Source: CAZEDK01 sp964511025 (GTDB lineage: Bacteria; Patescibacteriota; Gracilibacteria; UBA1369; GWF2-33-10). From it: a DNA stretch of 5,571 nt. The stretch lies in NCBI GenBank assembly GCA_964511025.1, contig CAZEDK010000057.1, forward strand, positions 1-5,571, read 5' to 3'. Under the pieces are notes generated by a model. The model ran no database searches. It worked only from the letters and a program-made list of their open reading frames with translations, and had not been told where the DNA came from. How positions within the stretch are numbered: position 1 is the first letter of the stretch; every line of letters starts with the position of its first letter. The translations under genes and the position numbers were made by a program. Shown piece after piece: positions 1 through 5,461 of this stretch.

Positions 1-55
1 CATCTTATACTTGTACGTTCGGGCGGGTAACCAACTGAGCTACCCTGCCATACTT
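1..55 (-). repeat. tRNA-fragment hairpin repeat, copy A
   Basis: This 55-bp block recurs without a mismatch at 119-173. Its G+C is about half (27 of 55 by count), clearly above the AT-rich surroundings. Read on the minus strand, positions 49 down to 28 look like the start of a tRNA: acceptor strand GGCAGGG, T8, A9, D-stem GCTC and D-loop AGTTGGTTA. The second D-stem strand (GAGC expected) is missing, and the sequence continues CCCGCCCG, so this is not a functional tRNA. The same bases can form a hairpin: GGC-GGGTA (22-29) against TACCC-T-GCC (41-49), 8 pairs with T46 bulged and an 11-nt loop. It may start left of the window. Origin and function are unknown; a tRNA-derived intergenic repeat or the scar of an element is inference. 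Confidence 0.75.
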
Positions 56-118
56 ATGCAATCTTTTTTCATCTTTCCCGTGCTCCCCGCCCGTACCGAA
101 CACTTATTTACTTATTCA
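56..118. other. Spacer between repeat copies with inverted GC-rich core
   Basis: This 63-bp spacer is mostly pyrimidine-rich and AT-rich but contains a GC island at 80-103 bounded by GTG and CAC. Within it CCCGCCCG (86-93) is the exact reverse complement of CGGGCGGG at 20-27 and 138-145, and CCGAAC (96-101) is the reverse complement of GTTCGG at 17-22 and 135-140. The spacer could therefore pair with either repeat copy, for example 86-101 with 135-145 around a loop at 102-134. No gene is seen. It looks like a rearranged inverted remnant of the repeat core. Confidence 0.5.
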
Positions 119-173
119 CATCTTATACTTGTACGTTCGGGCGGGTAACCAACTGAGCTACCCTGCCATACTT
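119..173 (-). repeat. tRNA-fragment hairpin repeat, copy B
   Basis: This is the second perfect copy of the 55-bp block, in the same orientation and 118 bp downstream of copy A. The tRNA-like 5' segment runs from 167 down to 146 on the minus strand. The hairpin stem is 140-147 with 159-167. Identity stops at both edges: position 118 is outside the match that can be seen, and position 174 differs from position 56. Perfect conservation in non-coding DNA suggests recent duplication, an actively maintained repeat family or an assembly effect. Confidence 0.75.
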
Positions 174-184
174 TAGTTGCTAGA

Positions 185-215
185 AACTGAGAACAACTGA
201 GAACTGAGAGCTGAG
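185..215. repeat. AACTGAG heptamer minisatellite
   Basis: AACTGAG occurs at 185-191, 195-201 and 202-208, followed by the variant AGCTGAG at 209-215. An AAC insertion separates the first two units, which makes a decamer AACTGAGAAC repeated at 185-194 and 195-204. It is non-coding and lies between the tRNA-fragment repeats and the operon promoter. Such short intergenic tandem repeats commonly arise by replication slippage. No function is implied. Confidence 0.7.
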
Positions 216-301
216 TATAAGAAATAATTTGCTTAAGTATTTTTAGTATATTTTTGAAAATATAGCAAGATATTATGACTGAATTTCTGCAAAGAATCCA
301 C

Positions 302-329
302 TTGAACTTTTTTCTACAAAGACTAAAAT
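302..329 (+). promoter_or_regulatory. Putative sigma70-type promoter of the ABC operon
   Basis: TTGAAC at 302-307 (4 of 6 to the -35 consensus) and TAAAAT at 324-329 (5 of 6 to the -10 consensus) are separated by 16 bp. Transcription would start near 335-337 and leave a leader of about 20 nt before the ATG at 354, with only an A-rich stretch and no Shine-Dalgarno sequence. AT-rich DNA yields such matches by chance, and if the host is Bacteroidota the sigma consensus would differ, so this is a candidate only. Confidence 0.4.
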
Positions 330-353
330 TGCCATAGAAAATTAAAATCAAAG

Positions 354-1292
354 ATGTCTGCAATTAGTGTACACAATTTGACCAAAAGATATGCGGATTT
401 GACTGCGATTGACAGTGTGTCTTTTGAAATTGACAAAGGTGAAATAGTTGGATTTCTCGGTCCAAATGGAGCCGGCAAAACAACTACTATGAAAATCCTT
501 ACTTGTTTTATGCCTGCAACAAGTGGCACTGCTAGAGTTGCTGGGCATGATTGCTATGAAGAACCTTTGTTCGTTAAGAGAAAAATAGGTTATCTGCCTG
601 AGAACGCTCCACTTTATAGCGAAATGAATGTTTTTGAATATCTTGAGTATATAGCTTCAATGCATGGAATTACAGCAAGTGATATCAATGGCAAAATCAA
701 AAATGTAATAAATTCATGCGGACTTGAAACTAGAATTTTTAGTGAAATTGCAGAACTTTCAAAAGGCTATAAACAACGAGTAGGACTTGCATCGGCTCTT
801 ATTCATGATCCTGATATTTTGATACTTGATGAACCTACAAGTGGACTCGATCCAAATCAAAGAATAGAAATTCGCGATTTGATCAAACATATCGGAAAGA
901 AAAAAACCATTATGCTCTCATCACATATTTTGCCTGAAATTGAAGCTACGTGTAACAGAGTAATCATCATTAATAATGGCAAAATCGTGGCATCAGGAAC
1001 ACCAAGCCAGCTTGAATCGGAAGCTGCTTCCCGGAATAGATTAAATATTATCGTCGCAGGCGATCCAAGTGACGCAGAGAAATTACTTAAAAAAATAAAT
1101 GATATTAGTAAAATCAAAAACAAAGGGAAAGTTACTGAGAATGAATATGCATTTGAAATTACAGAAGGAAAAGATAAAGATTTAAGAAAAGATATAATCA
1201 GTATGTTTAATAAATCACGCATCACCAGTTTGCTTGAAATTTCCAGAAAAGAAGTGAGCCTTGAAGATGTTTTTACTTTTTTAACTAAATAA
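354..1292 (+). CDS. ABC transporter ATP-binding protein, GldA-like
   Basis: This is the cytoplasmic ATPase of an ABC-2-type system and hydrolyses ATP to drive the permease encoded next. All nucleotide-binding-domain motifs are intact in the 312 residues: Walker A GPNGAGKT at 36-43, a Q-loop region GYLPEN at 79-84 with Glu where many ABC proteins have Gln (common in GldA-like ATPases), signature LSKGYKQR at 135-142, Walker B ending LILDEP with catalytic Glu160, D-loop GLD at 164-166 and switch His191. About 85 further residues (from about 225) form a variable C-terminal domain of the DUF4162 kind seen in ABC-2 ATPases. The ATG start gives the usual short lead into the first strand (ISVHNLTKRY). 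The stop overlaps the permease ATG by one base (TAATG), which suggests translational coupling. NosF and other ABC-2 exporter ATPases are alternatives; the neighbours favour the Gld type. Confidence 0.95.
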   Translation: MSAISVHNLTKRYADLTAIDSVSFEIDKGEIVGFLGPNGAGKTTTMKILTCFMPATSGTARVAGHDCYEEPLFVKRKIGYLPENAPLYSEMNVFEYLEYIASMHGITASDINGKIKNVINSCGLETRIFSEIAELSKGYKQRVGLASALIHDPDILILDEPTSGLDPNQRIEIRDLIKHIGKKKTIMLSSHILPEIEATCNRVIIINNGKIVASGTPSQLESEAASRNRLNIIVAGDPSDAEKLLKKINDISKIKNKGKVTENEYAFEITEGKDKDLRKDIISMFNKSRITSLLEISRKEVSLEDVFTFLTK

Positions 1293-2008
1293 TGAAAACA
1301 ATAACAGCCATTATCAAGAAAGAATTGAAAAGTTATTTTAACTCACCTGTAGCCTATATATTCATTACAGTGTTTTTGATACTTAGCTCATGGATATTTT
1401 TTAGAACTTTTTTCTTTAACAATCAGGCCTCAATGAGAAATTTCTTTTCTCTTATGCCATTTTTATTTCTCTTTATTATACCAGCTATAACAATGAGACT
1501 GTGGTCAGAAGAAAAAAAACTCGGTACACTTGAGGTTTTGATGACTTTGCCTGTAAAAGATATCGATGTAGTGATTGGTAAATTTCTTGGAACTTTGATT
1601 TTTCTATTTATAATGCTTGTTTTAAGCTTGCCTGTGGCGATTATAGTCGTCAGCCTTGGCAAAGTTGATTTGGGAGCTATAATGACAGGATATCTTGGAT
1701 TATTGCTAATGGGAGCAGCCTACATATCAATAGGACTTTTTGTATCAAGCTTCACAAAAAATCAAATAATATCTTTTATAGTAGCAATTGCTATATCATT
1801 TTTTCTACTTGTGATTGGGCAAGAAATTGTAACTTATTTTGTTCCACAGCAATTAGTGCCATTACTTCAATACATTGGATTAAGTAAACATTTCGATTCA
1901 ATCATGCGTGGAGTAATAGATAGTAGAGATATAATTTATTATTTTTCAATTACAAGTATTTTTCTATATTTGAATGCAAAAGTTATAGAAAAATGGAAGT
2001 CTAGTTAA
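1292..2008 (+). CDS. ABC-2 type permease, GldF/NosY-like
   Basis: This is the membrane subunit of the ABC system, 238 residues, a typical length for single-domain GldF/NosY permeases. About six hydrophobic helices are visible, near 21-38, 51-67, 98-122, 128-152, 158-180 and 212-230. The N-terminal KKELKSYFNSPVAYIF and the cytoplasmic-loop motif TMRLWSEEKKLGTLEVLMTLPV region (68-88) are hallmarks of the family; the RLWSEEKKLGT segment is thought to contact the ATPase. The ATG overlaps the last base of the ATPase stop codon, with no Shine-Dalgarno sequence, so expression is probably coupled. A GTG-initiated GldG-family gene follows after 17 nt. The substrate cannot be read from the sequence. 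In the gliding bacteria that named the family this subunit is GldF, but gliding cannot be inferred here. Confidence 0.93.
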   Translation: MKTITAIIKKELKSYFNSPVAYIFITVFLILSSWIFFRTFFFNNQASMRNFFSLMPFLFLFIIPAITMRLWSEEKKLGTLEVLMTLPVKDIDVVIGKFLGTLIFLFIMLVLSLPVAIIVVSLGKVDLGAIMTGYLGLLLMGAAYISIGLFVSSFTKNQIISFIVAIAISFFLLVIGQEIVTYFVPQQLVPLLQYIGLSKHFDSIMRGVIDSRDIIYYFSITSIFLYLNAKVIEKWKSS

Positions 2009-2025
2009 AATTTAAAATTTACAAA

Positions 2026-3513
2026 GTGGATTTTTCAAAACATTTTGAACATCAAAGGCATAAAATCGTAAGAGGTTTTCTCCTGCTTGCATTAGTAATA
2101 ATTATTAATTTATTGTCATATAAACATTTTTTCAGAATTGATCTAACAGCCGACAACAAATTTACACTCTCAAAATCCACTGAGAATTTGATACAAAAAG
2201 CAAATGATGTCATCAATATAAAATTTTACTTGTCTGATAAGCTACCTCCTGATCTCAACACAAGGGCAGATTACGTAAAAGATATCCTGAATGAATATAG
2301 CGCAATAAGTAATGGCAATATCAAAATTAGCTATCTTGATCCAATTTCCAACCCAAGTTTGCTAGAAGAAACTAGCGCAATCGGAATCCCTCAAATTCAA
2401 ATGGAGATATTGGAAAAAGATAAATATCAAGTACAAAATGGTTATTTCGGGATAGCTATTTTCTATGGAAACAAAACTGAAATAATTCCAGTAATTCAAA
2501 ATTTAAACAGTCTTGAATATGATATAACTAGCAGAATTAAAAAAGTATATTTAAACGAGTTCAAAAAAATAGGATTTTTGTCCAATGTAAATGGATATGA
2601 CAGCGAAAATGGTTATACTCGAATAGCAAGCTTACTAAAAGAAAATTATGAAGTCGAAAATATAGATTTACAATCAGATAGCGAAATTGCAGTAGATACA
2701 ATAATTGTTGGCGGTCCAAAAAAAGATTTAAGCCAAGAAGTTTTAAACCGTCTTGATCAATTTATAAAAGAAGGCGGAAAAGTAATTTTTTTGATTGATA
2801 CAATAGATGTAGGAAATGGACTCATTGCTCAGCCTCTTGATCAAGCCAATATAAGTGATTATTTGGCAAATCGAGGCATTCTAATCAATAACGATTTAAT
2901 TTATGACCAAAATCATGAAAATGCTTCTTTTTCACAAGGATTTATTAGTTATATCTTACCATATCCACTGTGGCCAAAATTTTTAAATGAAAATTTTGAT
3001 AAAGACAATATAATAGTAAATTCATTAAGCAATATCGTCATGCCATGGGTAAACAGTCTCGACATAAAAGAAAGTAATTTGAAACTGACAAAATTAATTC
3101 AAAGCTCTCAAAAAGCTGATCATTTTACCGAAAATTTCGACTTAAATCCTCAACAGCAATTTGTCTTAGAAAATCCAAAGAAATTTACTACAGCAATCTT
3201 GGCTGAAGGACAAACAGATGACAAGACAAAATTCATTGTAATCAGCGATTCCGATTTCATTAGTGATCAGTTTATTGATATGTTTCCTGCAAATAGCAAA
3301 TTTATATTAAATACAGTTGATTATTTAACTTTGGATAGCGACCTGATTCAAATTCGTTCAAAAAACTTAAACGACAACCCTCTGAAAAAAATCTCAGATA
3401 AATATAATATTGTCATCAAAAACCTTGGAACATTCTTAAGCCCTATTCTTCTAGTAATTTACGGAGTACAAAGGACTATACGTCGTCGCAAAAAGGCTAA
3501 AAATCTAATATAA
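2026..3513 (+). CDS. GldG-family ABC auxiliary protein
   Basis: This 495-residue protein is membrane-anchored and probably works with the ATPase and permease. A helix at about 15-31 is followed by the family motif FRIDLTADNKFTLSKST (36-52). Then comes a long soluble region, presumably extracytoplasmic, with conserved-looking blocks LEYDITSRIKKV (163-174), GGKVIFLIDT (250-259), PYPLWPKF (312-319), VISDSDFISD (405-414) and the VDYLTLDSDLIQIRSK block (431-446). A second helix near 467-481 ends in a basic tail (RRRKKAK), fitting two membrane passes with both termini in the cytoplasm. It belongs to the GldG/ABC_transp_aux type. Many relatives, as I recall, have a GFLTGHGE-like motif where this one reads GFLSNVNG (183-190). 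The start is GTG; no in-frame ATG occurs nearby, and beginning here retains the N-terminal MDFSKHFEHQRHK. The next gene starts 5 nt after the stop. Confidence 0.9.
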   Translation: MDFSKHFEHQRHKIVRGFLLLALVIIINLLSYKHFFRIDLTADNKFTLSKSTENLIQKANDVINIKFYLSDKLPPDLNTRADYVKDILNEYSAISNGNIKISYLDPISNPSLLEETSAIGIPQIQMEILEKDKYQVQNGYFGIAIFYGNKTEIIPVIQNLNSLEYDITSRIKKVYLNEFKKIGFLSNVNGYDSENGYTRIASLLKENYEVENIDLQSDSEIAVDTIIVGGPKKDLSQEVLNRLDQFIKEGGKVIFLIDTIDVGNGLIAQPLDQANISDYLANRGILINNDLIYDQNHENASFSQGFISYILPYPLWPKFLNENFDKDNIIVNSLSNIVMPWVNSLDIKESNLKLTKLIQSSQKADHFTENFDLNPQQQFVLENPKKFTTAILAEGQTDDKTKFIVISDSDFISDQFIDMFPANSKFILNTVDYLTLDSDLIQIRSKNLNDNPLKKISDKYNIVIKNLGTFLSPILLVIYGVQRTIRRRKKAKNLI

Positions 3514-3518
3514 AGAAA

Positions 3519-4397
3519 ATGAAAAAATATTTTAAAACTAATATTTATCTAACATTTTTTGTAGGATTATTGATCAGTATAACACTGATTGATTACGGTT
3601 TGATGCCTCTTTTATCACAAAATAGTGAAATTTATTTTTTCAACAATTTTAATACAGAAAATGTCAATCGAATCAACATTGAAAGAGCAAATCAAAAAAT
3701 TGAGATTAGAAAAGAGAATGAAAAATGGCTATTGACTACAGCAAATGATTACAAAGCTGACAGCGAAGTGATTAGTCAATTACTTGAAACAACAAAAAAC
3801 CTTAAATCAACTGAAATTGCGTCAACCAACAAAGATAATTTTGCAAATTTTGGCATTGATGAAAGCACATCTACAAAAATAAAGATAAATGTTGACAATG
3901 ATACAATAATTTTTTATCTCGGCAACAAAGCCAAAAGTTACAATTCTCAATATTTTAGACTTGATAAAGGTAGCAACATTTATGTAATGAATCAAAATTT
4001 GGGAAATATATTCAATACAGAAAATAATTTTTATAAAAATAAAGAAATTGTAAACGTTGATCCGAAAATAATTGATAAAATTGCAATCAATGGAATTGAA
4101 ATTCAAGATGAAACACTGAAGTCGATGTTTAACCCATTAAATGCCAATGGATTTGTTGATGAAAACGCAACAATTGAAAAAACAGCACTAAGTCCGGATC
4201 AAATTCTGGAAATAAAAATCATTTTGAAAACTGAAAATGAAGGCCCAATTATTAAAACTACTGAAAAAGATAAAGCTGGTAACTACATAGTGACAGTTTC
4301 AACCATCAATCAAACTTTCACACTAAATAACTACATCCTCGATCAAATTCGTGAAATCTATACAAAACAAATTCTGGTACCAACTCCCATCCCTTAA
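3519..4397 (+). CDS. DUF4340 domain-containing membrane-anchored protein
   Basis: This is the last gene of the operon, 292 residues. One N-terminal hydrophobic helix (about 8-32) is preceded by KKYFK, so the rest probably lies outside the cytoplasmic membrane. Residues about 49-175 match the DUF4340 pattern: INIERANQKIEIRKENEKWLLT, then YKADSEVISQLLETTKNLKSTEI, then an NFANFGID block and a YFRLDKGSNIYV strand. Residues about 183-285 look like a degenerate second half. DUF4340 proteins habitually sit after GldG-like genes, which supports a role in the same complex, but their biochemical function is unknown. The ATG follows the previous stop by 5 nt (AGAAA), again without a Shine-Dalgarno sequence. 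The C-terminus (VPTPIP) is encoded by DNA that resembles the adjoining intergenic repeat, so its last residues may be recent additions. Confidence 0.85.
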   Translation: MKKYFKTNIYLTFFVGLLISITLIDYGLMPLLSQNSEIYFFNNFNTENVNRINIERANQKIEIRKENEKWLLTTANDYKADSEVISQLLETTKNLKSTEIASTNKDNFANFGIDESTSTKIKINVDNDTIIFYLGNKAKSYNSQYFRLDKGSNIYVMNQNLGNIFNTENNFYKNKEIVNVDPKIIDKIAINGIEIQDETLKSMFNPLNANGFVDENATIEKTALSPDQILEIKIILKTENEGPIIKTTEKDKAGNYIVTVSTINQTFTLNNYILDQIREIYTKQILVPTPIP

Positions 4398-4414
4398 TAC
4401 TTAATACCAACCCC
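4378..4414. repeat. Short direct repeats at the convergent gene junction
   Basis: TTAATAC is repeated in tandem at 4394-4400 and 4401-4407; the first copy contains the stop codon of the DUF4340 gene. TACCAACTCCC (4378-4388) is echoed by TACCAACCCC (4405-4414), so the coding tail and the intergenic DNA share a unit of about 27 bp. No stem-loop followed by a T-run is visible in the 29-nt gap, so I cannot point to a terminator for either convergent operon. Confidence 0.5.
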
Positions 4415-4426
4415 TTTATCCTTTAT

Positions 4427-4966
4427 TTACACTCTCTCAATAATCTTAATAAAAATCTGTCTTGTCATATCTACATCTTTCATTGCTCTATGTGATCCAA
4501 TCGAATTAATACCAAAATGACTTGCTATCGTTGACAGCTTGTTATTCGAAGTGCCAAGAGATACATGCTTTCTTAGCAAGGAAAGAGTGTCTACGTAAGA
4601 ATTTTTGAGCAAAGGCAGACCTAAATTCTGTAGATGATGATTGATAAATTTGAGGTCAAATTCAATATTATGCCCTACCAATGTTGCATTGCCACAGAAA
4701 TTTACAAATTCAGGAATAACCTCAGACAATTTCCTGCCTTCGTTCTTAATAACTTCATAAGTAATACCATGAACAGCGGCAGCTTGTTGATTCATAAAAC
4801 ATTCAGGATCAACAATGGAATGAAATTCAGCCACCACTTCACTGCTACGAAATTTCTGAGCAGCAATTTCTACTATACCGCCAGGAACAAGACCTGTAGT
4901 CTCAGTATCCAATACTACAAAAGGTATCCCAAATTGTATCGCCTGTTTAAGCTGCTGTAGATTCAT
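4427..4966 (-). CDS. DEDDh 3'-5' exonuclease, DnaQ-like family
   Basis: This is a predicted metal-dependent 3'-5' exonuclease of the RNase T/DnaQ superfamily, acting on DNA or RNA in the cytoplasm. All three Exo motifs are present in its 179 residues: Exo I VVLDTETTGL with Asp20 and Glu22, Exo II GHNIEFDLKF with Asp104, and Exo III GSHRAMKDVDMT with His159 and Asp164. The His makes it DEDDh. The AAAVHGIT segment (62-69) is also typical. The length is a bare nuclease domain, without polymerase, GIY-YIG or helicase fusions, so it may be a proofreading subunit, an epsilon paralogue or an RNA/DNA trimming enzyme; I withhold dnaQ. It is transcribed leftward, 11 nt after the stop of the RelE/ParE-like toxin and probably on the same message. 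The ATG has no Shine-Dalgarno sequence upstream. Confidence 0.92.
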   Translation of the reverse strand: MNLQQLKQAIQFGIPFVVLDTETTGLVPGGIVEIAAQKFRSSEVVAEFHSIVDPECFMNQQAAAVHGITYEVIKNEGRKLSEVIPEFVNFCGNATLVGHNIEFDLKFINHHLQNLGLPLLKNSYVDTLSLLRKHVSLGTSNNKLSTIASHFGINSIGSHRAMKDVDMTRQIFIKIIERV

Positions 4967-4977
4967 TTATTTTATCG

Positions 4978-5280
4978 TTAATCTATATTTTTCGTAGCAT
5001 GCATAATGGCATGAATAATAACTTCTGAAAAAAGCTCATCTATTTCGTAAACAACTAGATAATCTTTATCAATGATTTTTACTTTTAAGTTAAAATTTGC
5101 AAGTTTTGAACAATAAAATGCAGGAAAAGCATTAGGAAATGTTATTAAAGTGTGAATCTCATGTTTTAAATGTTTTTCAAACTTTTGAGCTACAATAATA
5201 GAATCTTGGGCTATGTAATTATAAATATCTTCAAGATGCAATATAGCTCTTGATGTAATTTTTAACTTATATATTTTCAT
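4978..5280 (-). CDS. RelE/ParE-family toxin
   Basis: This 100-residue protein has the size and layout of the RelE/ParE (plasmid stabilization) toxin fold. It opens with a short strand YKLKITSRA (4-12), followed by a helical hairpin LEDIYNYIAQDSIIVAQKFEKHLKHEIHTL with a PNAFPAF turn (49-55). A C-terminal sheet follows with DYLVVYEID (73-81) and EVIIHAIMHATKNID (86-100). ParE-like members usually read YLIFYRI and IHAIRHRR-type sequences near the end; the Arg-rich end is replaced here by MHATKN, so activity and target (gyrase for ParE, ribosome-bound mRNA for RelE) are undetermined. Its ATG overlaps the stop of the small upstream gene as ATGA, the standard arrangement of antitoxin-toxin pairs, and the exonuclease gene follows 11 nt later. 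It could be an inactive relative. Confidence 0.82.
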   Translation of the reverse strand: MKIYKLKITSRAILHLEDIYNYIAQDSIIVAQKFEKHLKHEIHTLITFPNAFPAFYCSKLANFNLKVKIIDKDYLVVYEIDELFSEVIIHAIMHATKNID

Positions 5281-5453
5281 TTAATATTATGTTTTTTTTC
5301 AAATTTTTTAAAAAATTCGTCTACATCTTCATATCTTCCATCTCTAAACTCTATTTTACTTTGCTTCACCTCTTCCAGAATTCTTCTTTCCAAAGGAGAA
5401 AGTTCTATACAAGCAAATTCTGATTCTTGTTTTTTGGGAATTGTTGTTGGCAT
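5277..5453 (-). CDS. Probable antitoxin partner of the RelE/ParE-like toxin
   Basis: This 58-residue small protein was read by hand translation. It begins MPTTIPKKQE and ends FEKKHNIK. It is highly charged and predicted mainly helical, with LSPLERRILEEVKQ (18-31) and YEDVDEFFKKFEKK (41-54) as likely helices. No ribbon-helix-helix, AbrB or HTH motif is obvious, so the family is not named; the N-terminus may be disordered. The antitoxin call rests on position: it precedes the toxin, its TGA overlaps the toxin ATG by four bases (ATGA), and its length and charge suit a toxin-wrapping peptide. An unidentified gene ends 8 nt upstream. No Shine-Dalgarno sequence precedes the ATG. If the pair is autoregulated, a DNA-binding element would need to be supplied by the N-terminal part or the upstream gene. 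Confidence 0.7.
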   Translation of the reverse strand: MPTTIPKKQESEFACIELSPLERRILEEVKQSKIEFRDGRYEDVDEFFKKFEKKHNIK

Positions 5454-5461
5454 GTTTATTA

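Noticed and set aside
28..49. A functional tRNA gene on the minus strand
   Set aside because: Only the acceptor 5' strand and half of the D-arm are present; there is no second D-stem strand, anticodon arm, T-arm or 3' acceptor strand in either copy.
1..173. CRISPR array
   Set aside because: There are only two 55-bp copies, the 63-bp spacer is itself related to the repeat by inversion, and no cas gene is in view.
254..276. Alternative promoter TTGAAA plus TATTAT
   Set aside because: The spacing is only 11 bp, too short for a sigma70-type promoter.
112..363. Minus-strand open frame of 83 codons
   Set aside because: It crosses a repeat copy and the minisatellite, overlaps the ABC start, and has low-complexity Ile/Cys/Lys-rich content. 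Part of its C-terminus is the translated tRNA fragment, a well-known kind of artefact.
857..1225. Minus-strand open frame of 122 codons
   Set aside because: It is antisense to the ABC ATPase; its Ile/Leu/Ser/Phe-rich content is expected from the complement of Lys/Asn/Glu codons.
354..3513. NosDFY copper-maturation or true gliding-motility assignment
   Set aside because: No nosD, nosZ or other gld/spr genes are in the window; only family-level similarity supports the name.
3822..4106. Minus-strand open frame of 94 codons
   Set aside because: It is a shadow of the DUF4340 gene with no recognisable features.
4398..4426. Bidirectional terminator at the convergent junction
   Set aside because: No inverted repeat with flanking T/A runs could be found in the 29-nt gap.
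4634..4960. Plus-strand open frame of 108 codons
   Set aside because: It lies antisense within the exonuclease gene, which has all catalytic motifs; its Phe/Asn/Cys-rich translation is typical of a shadow frame.
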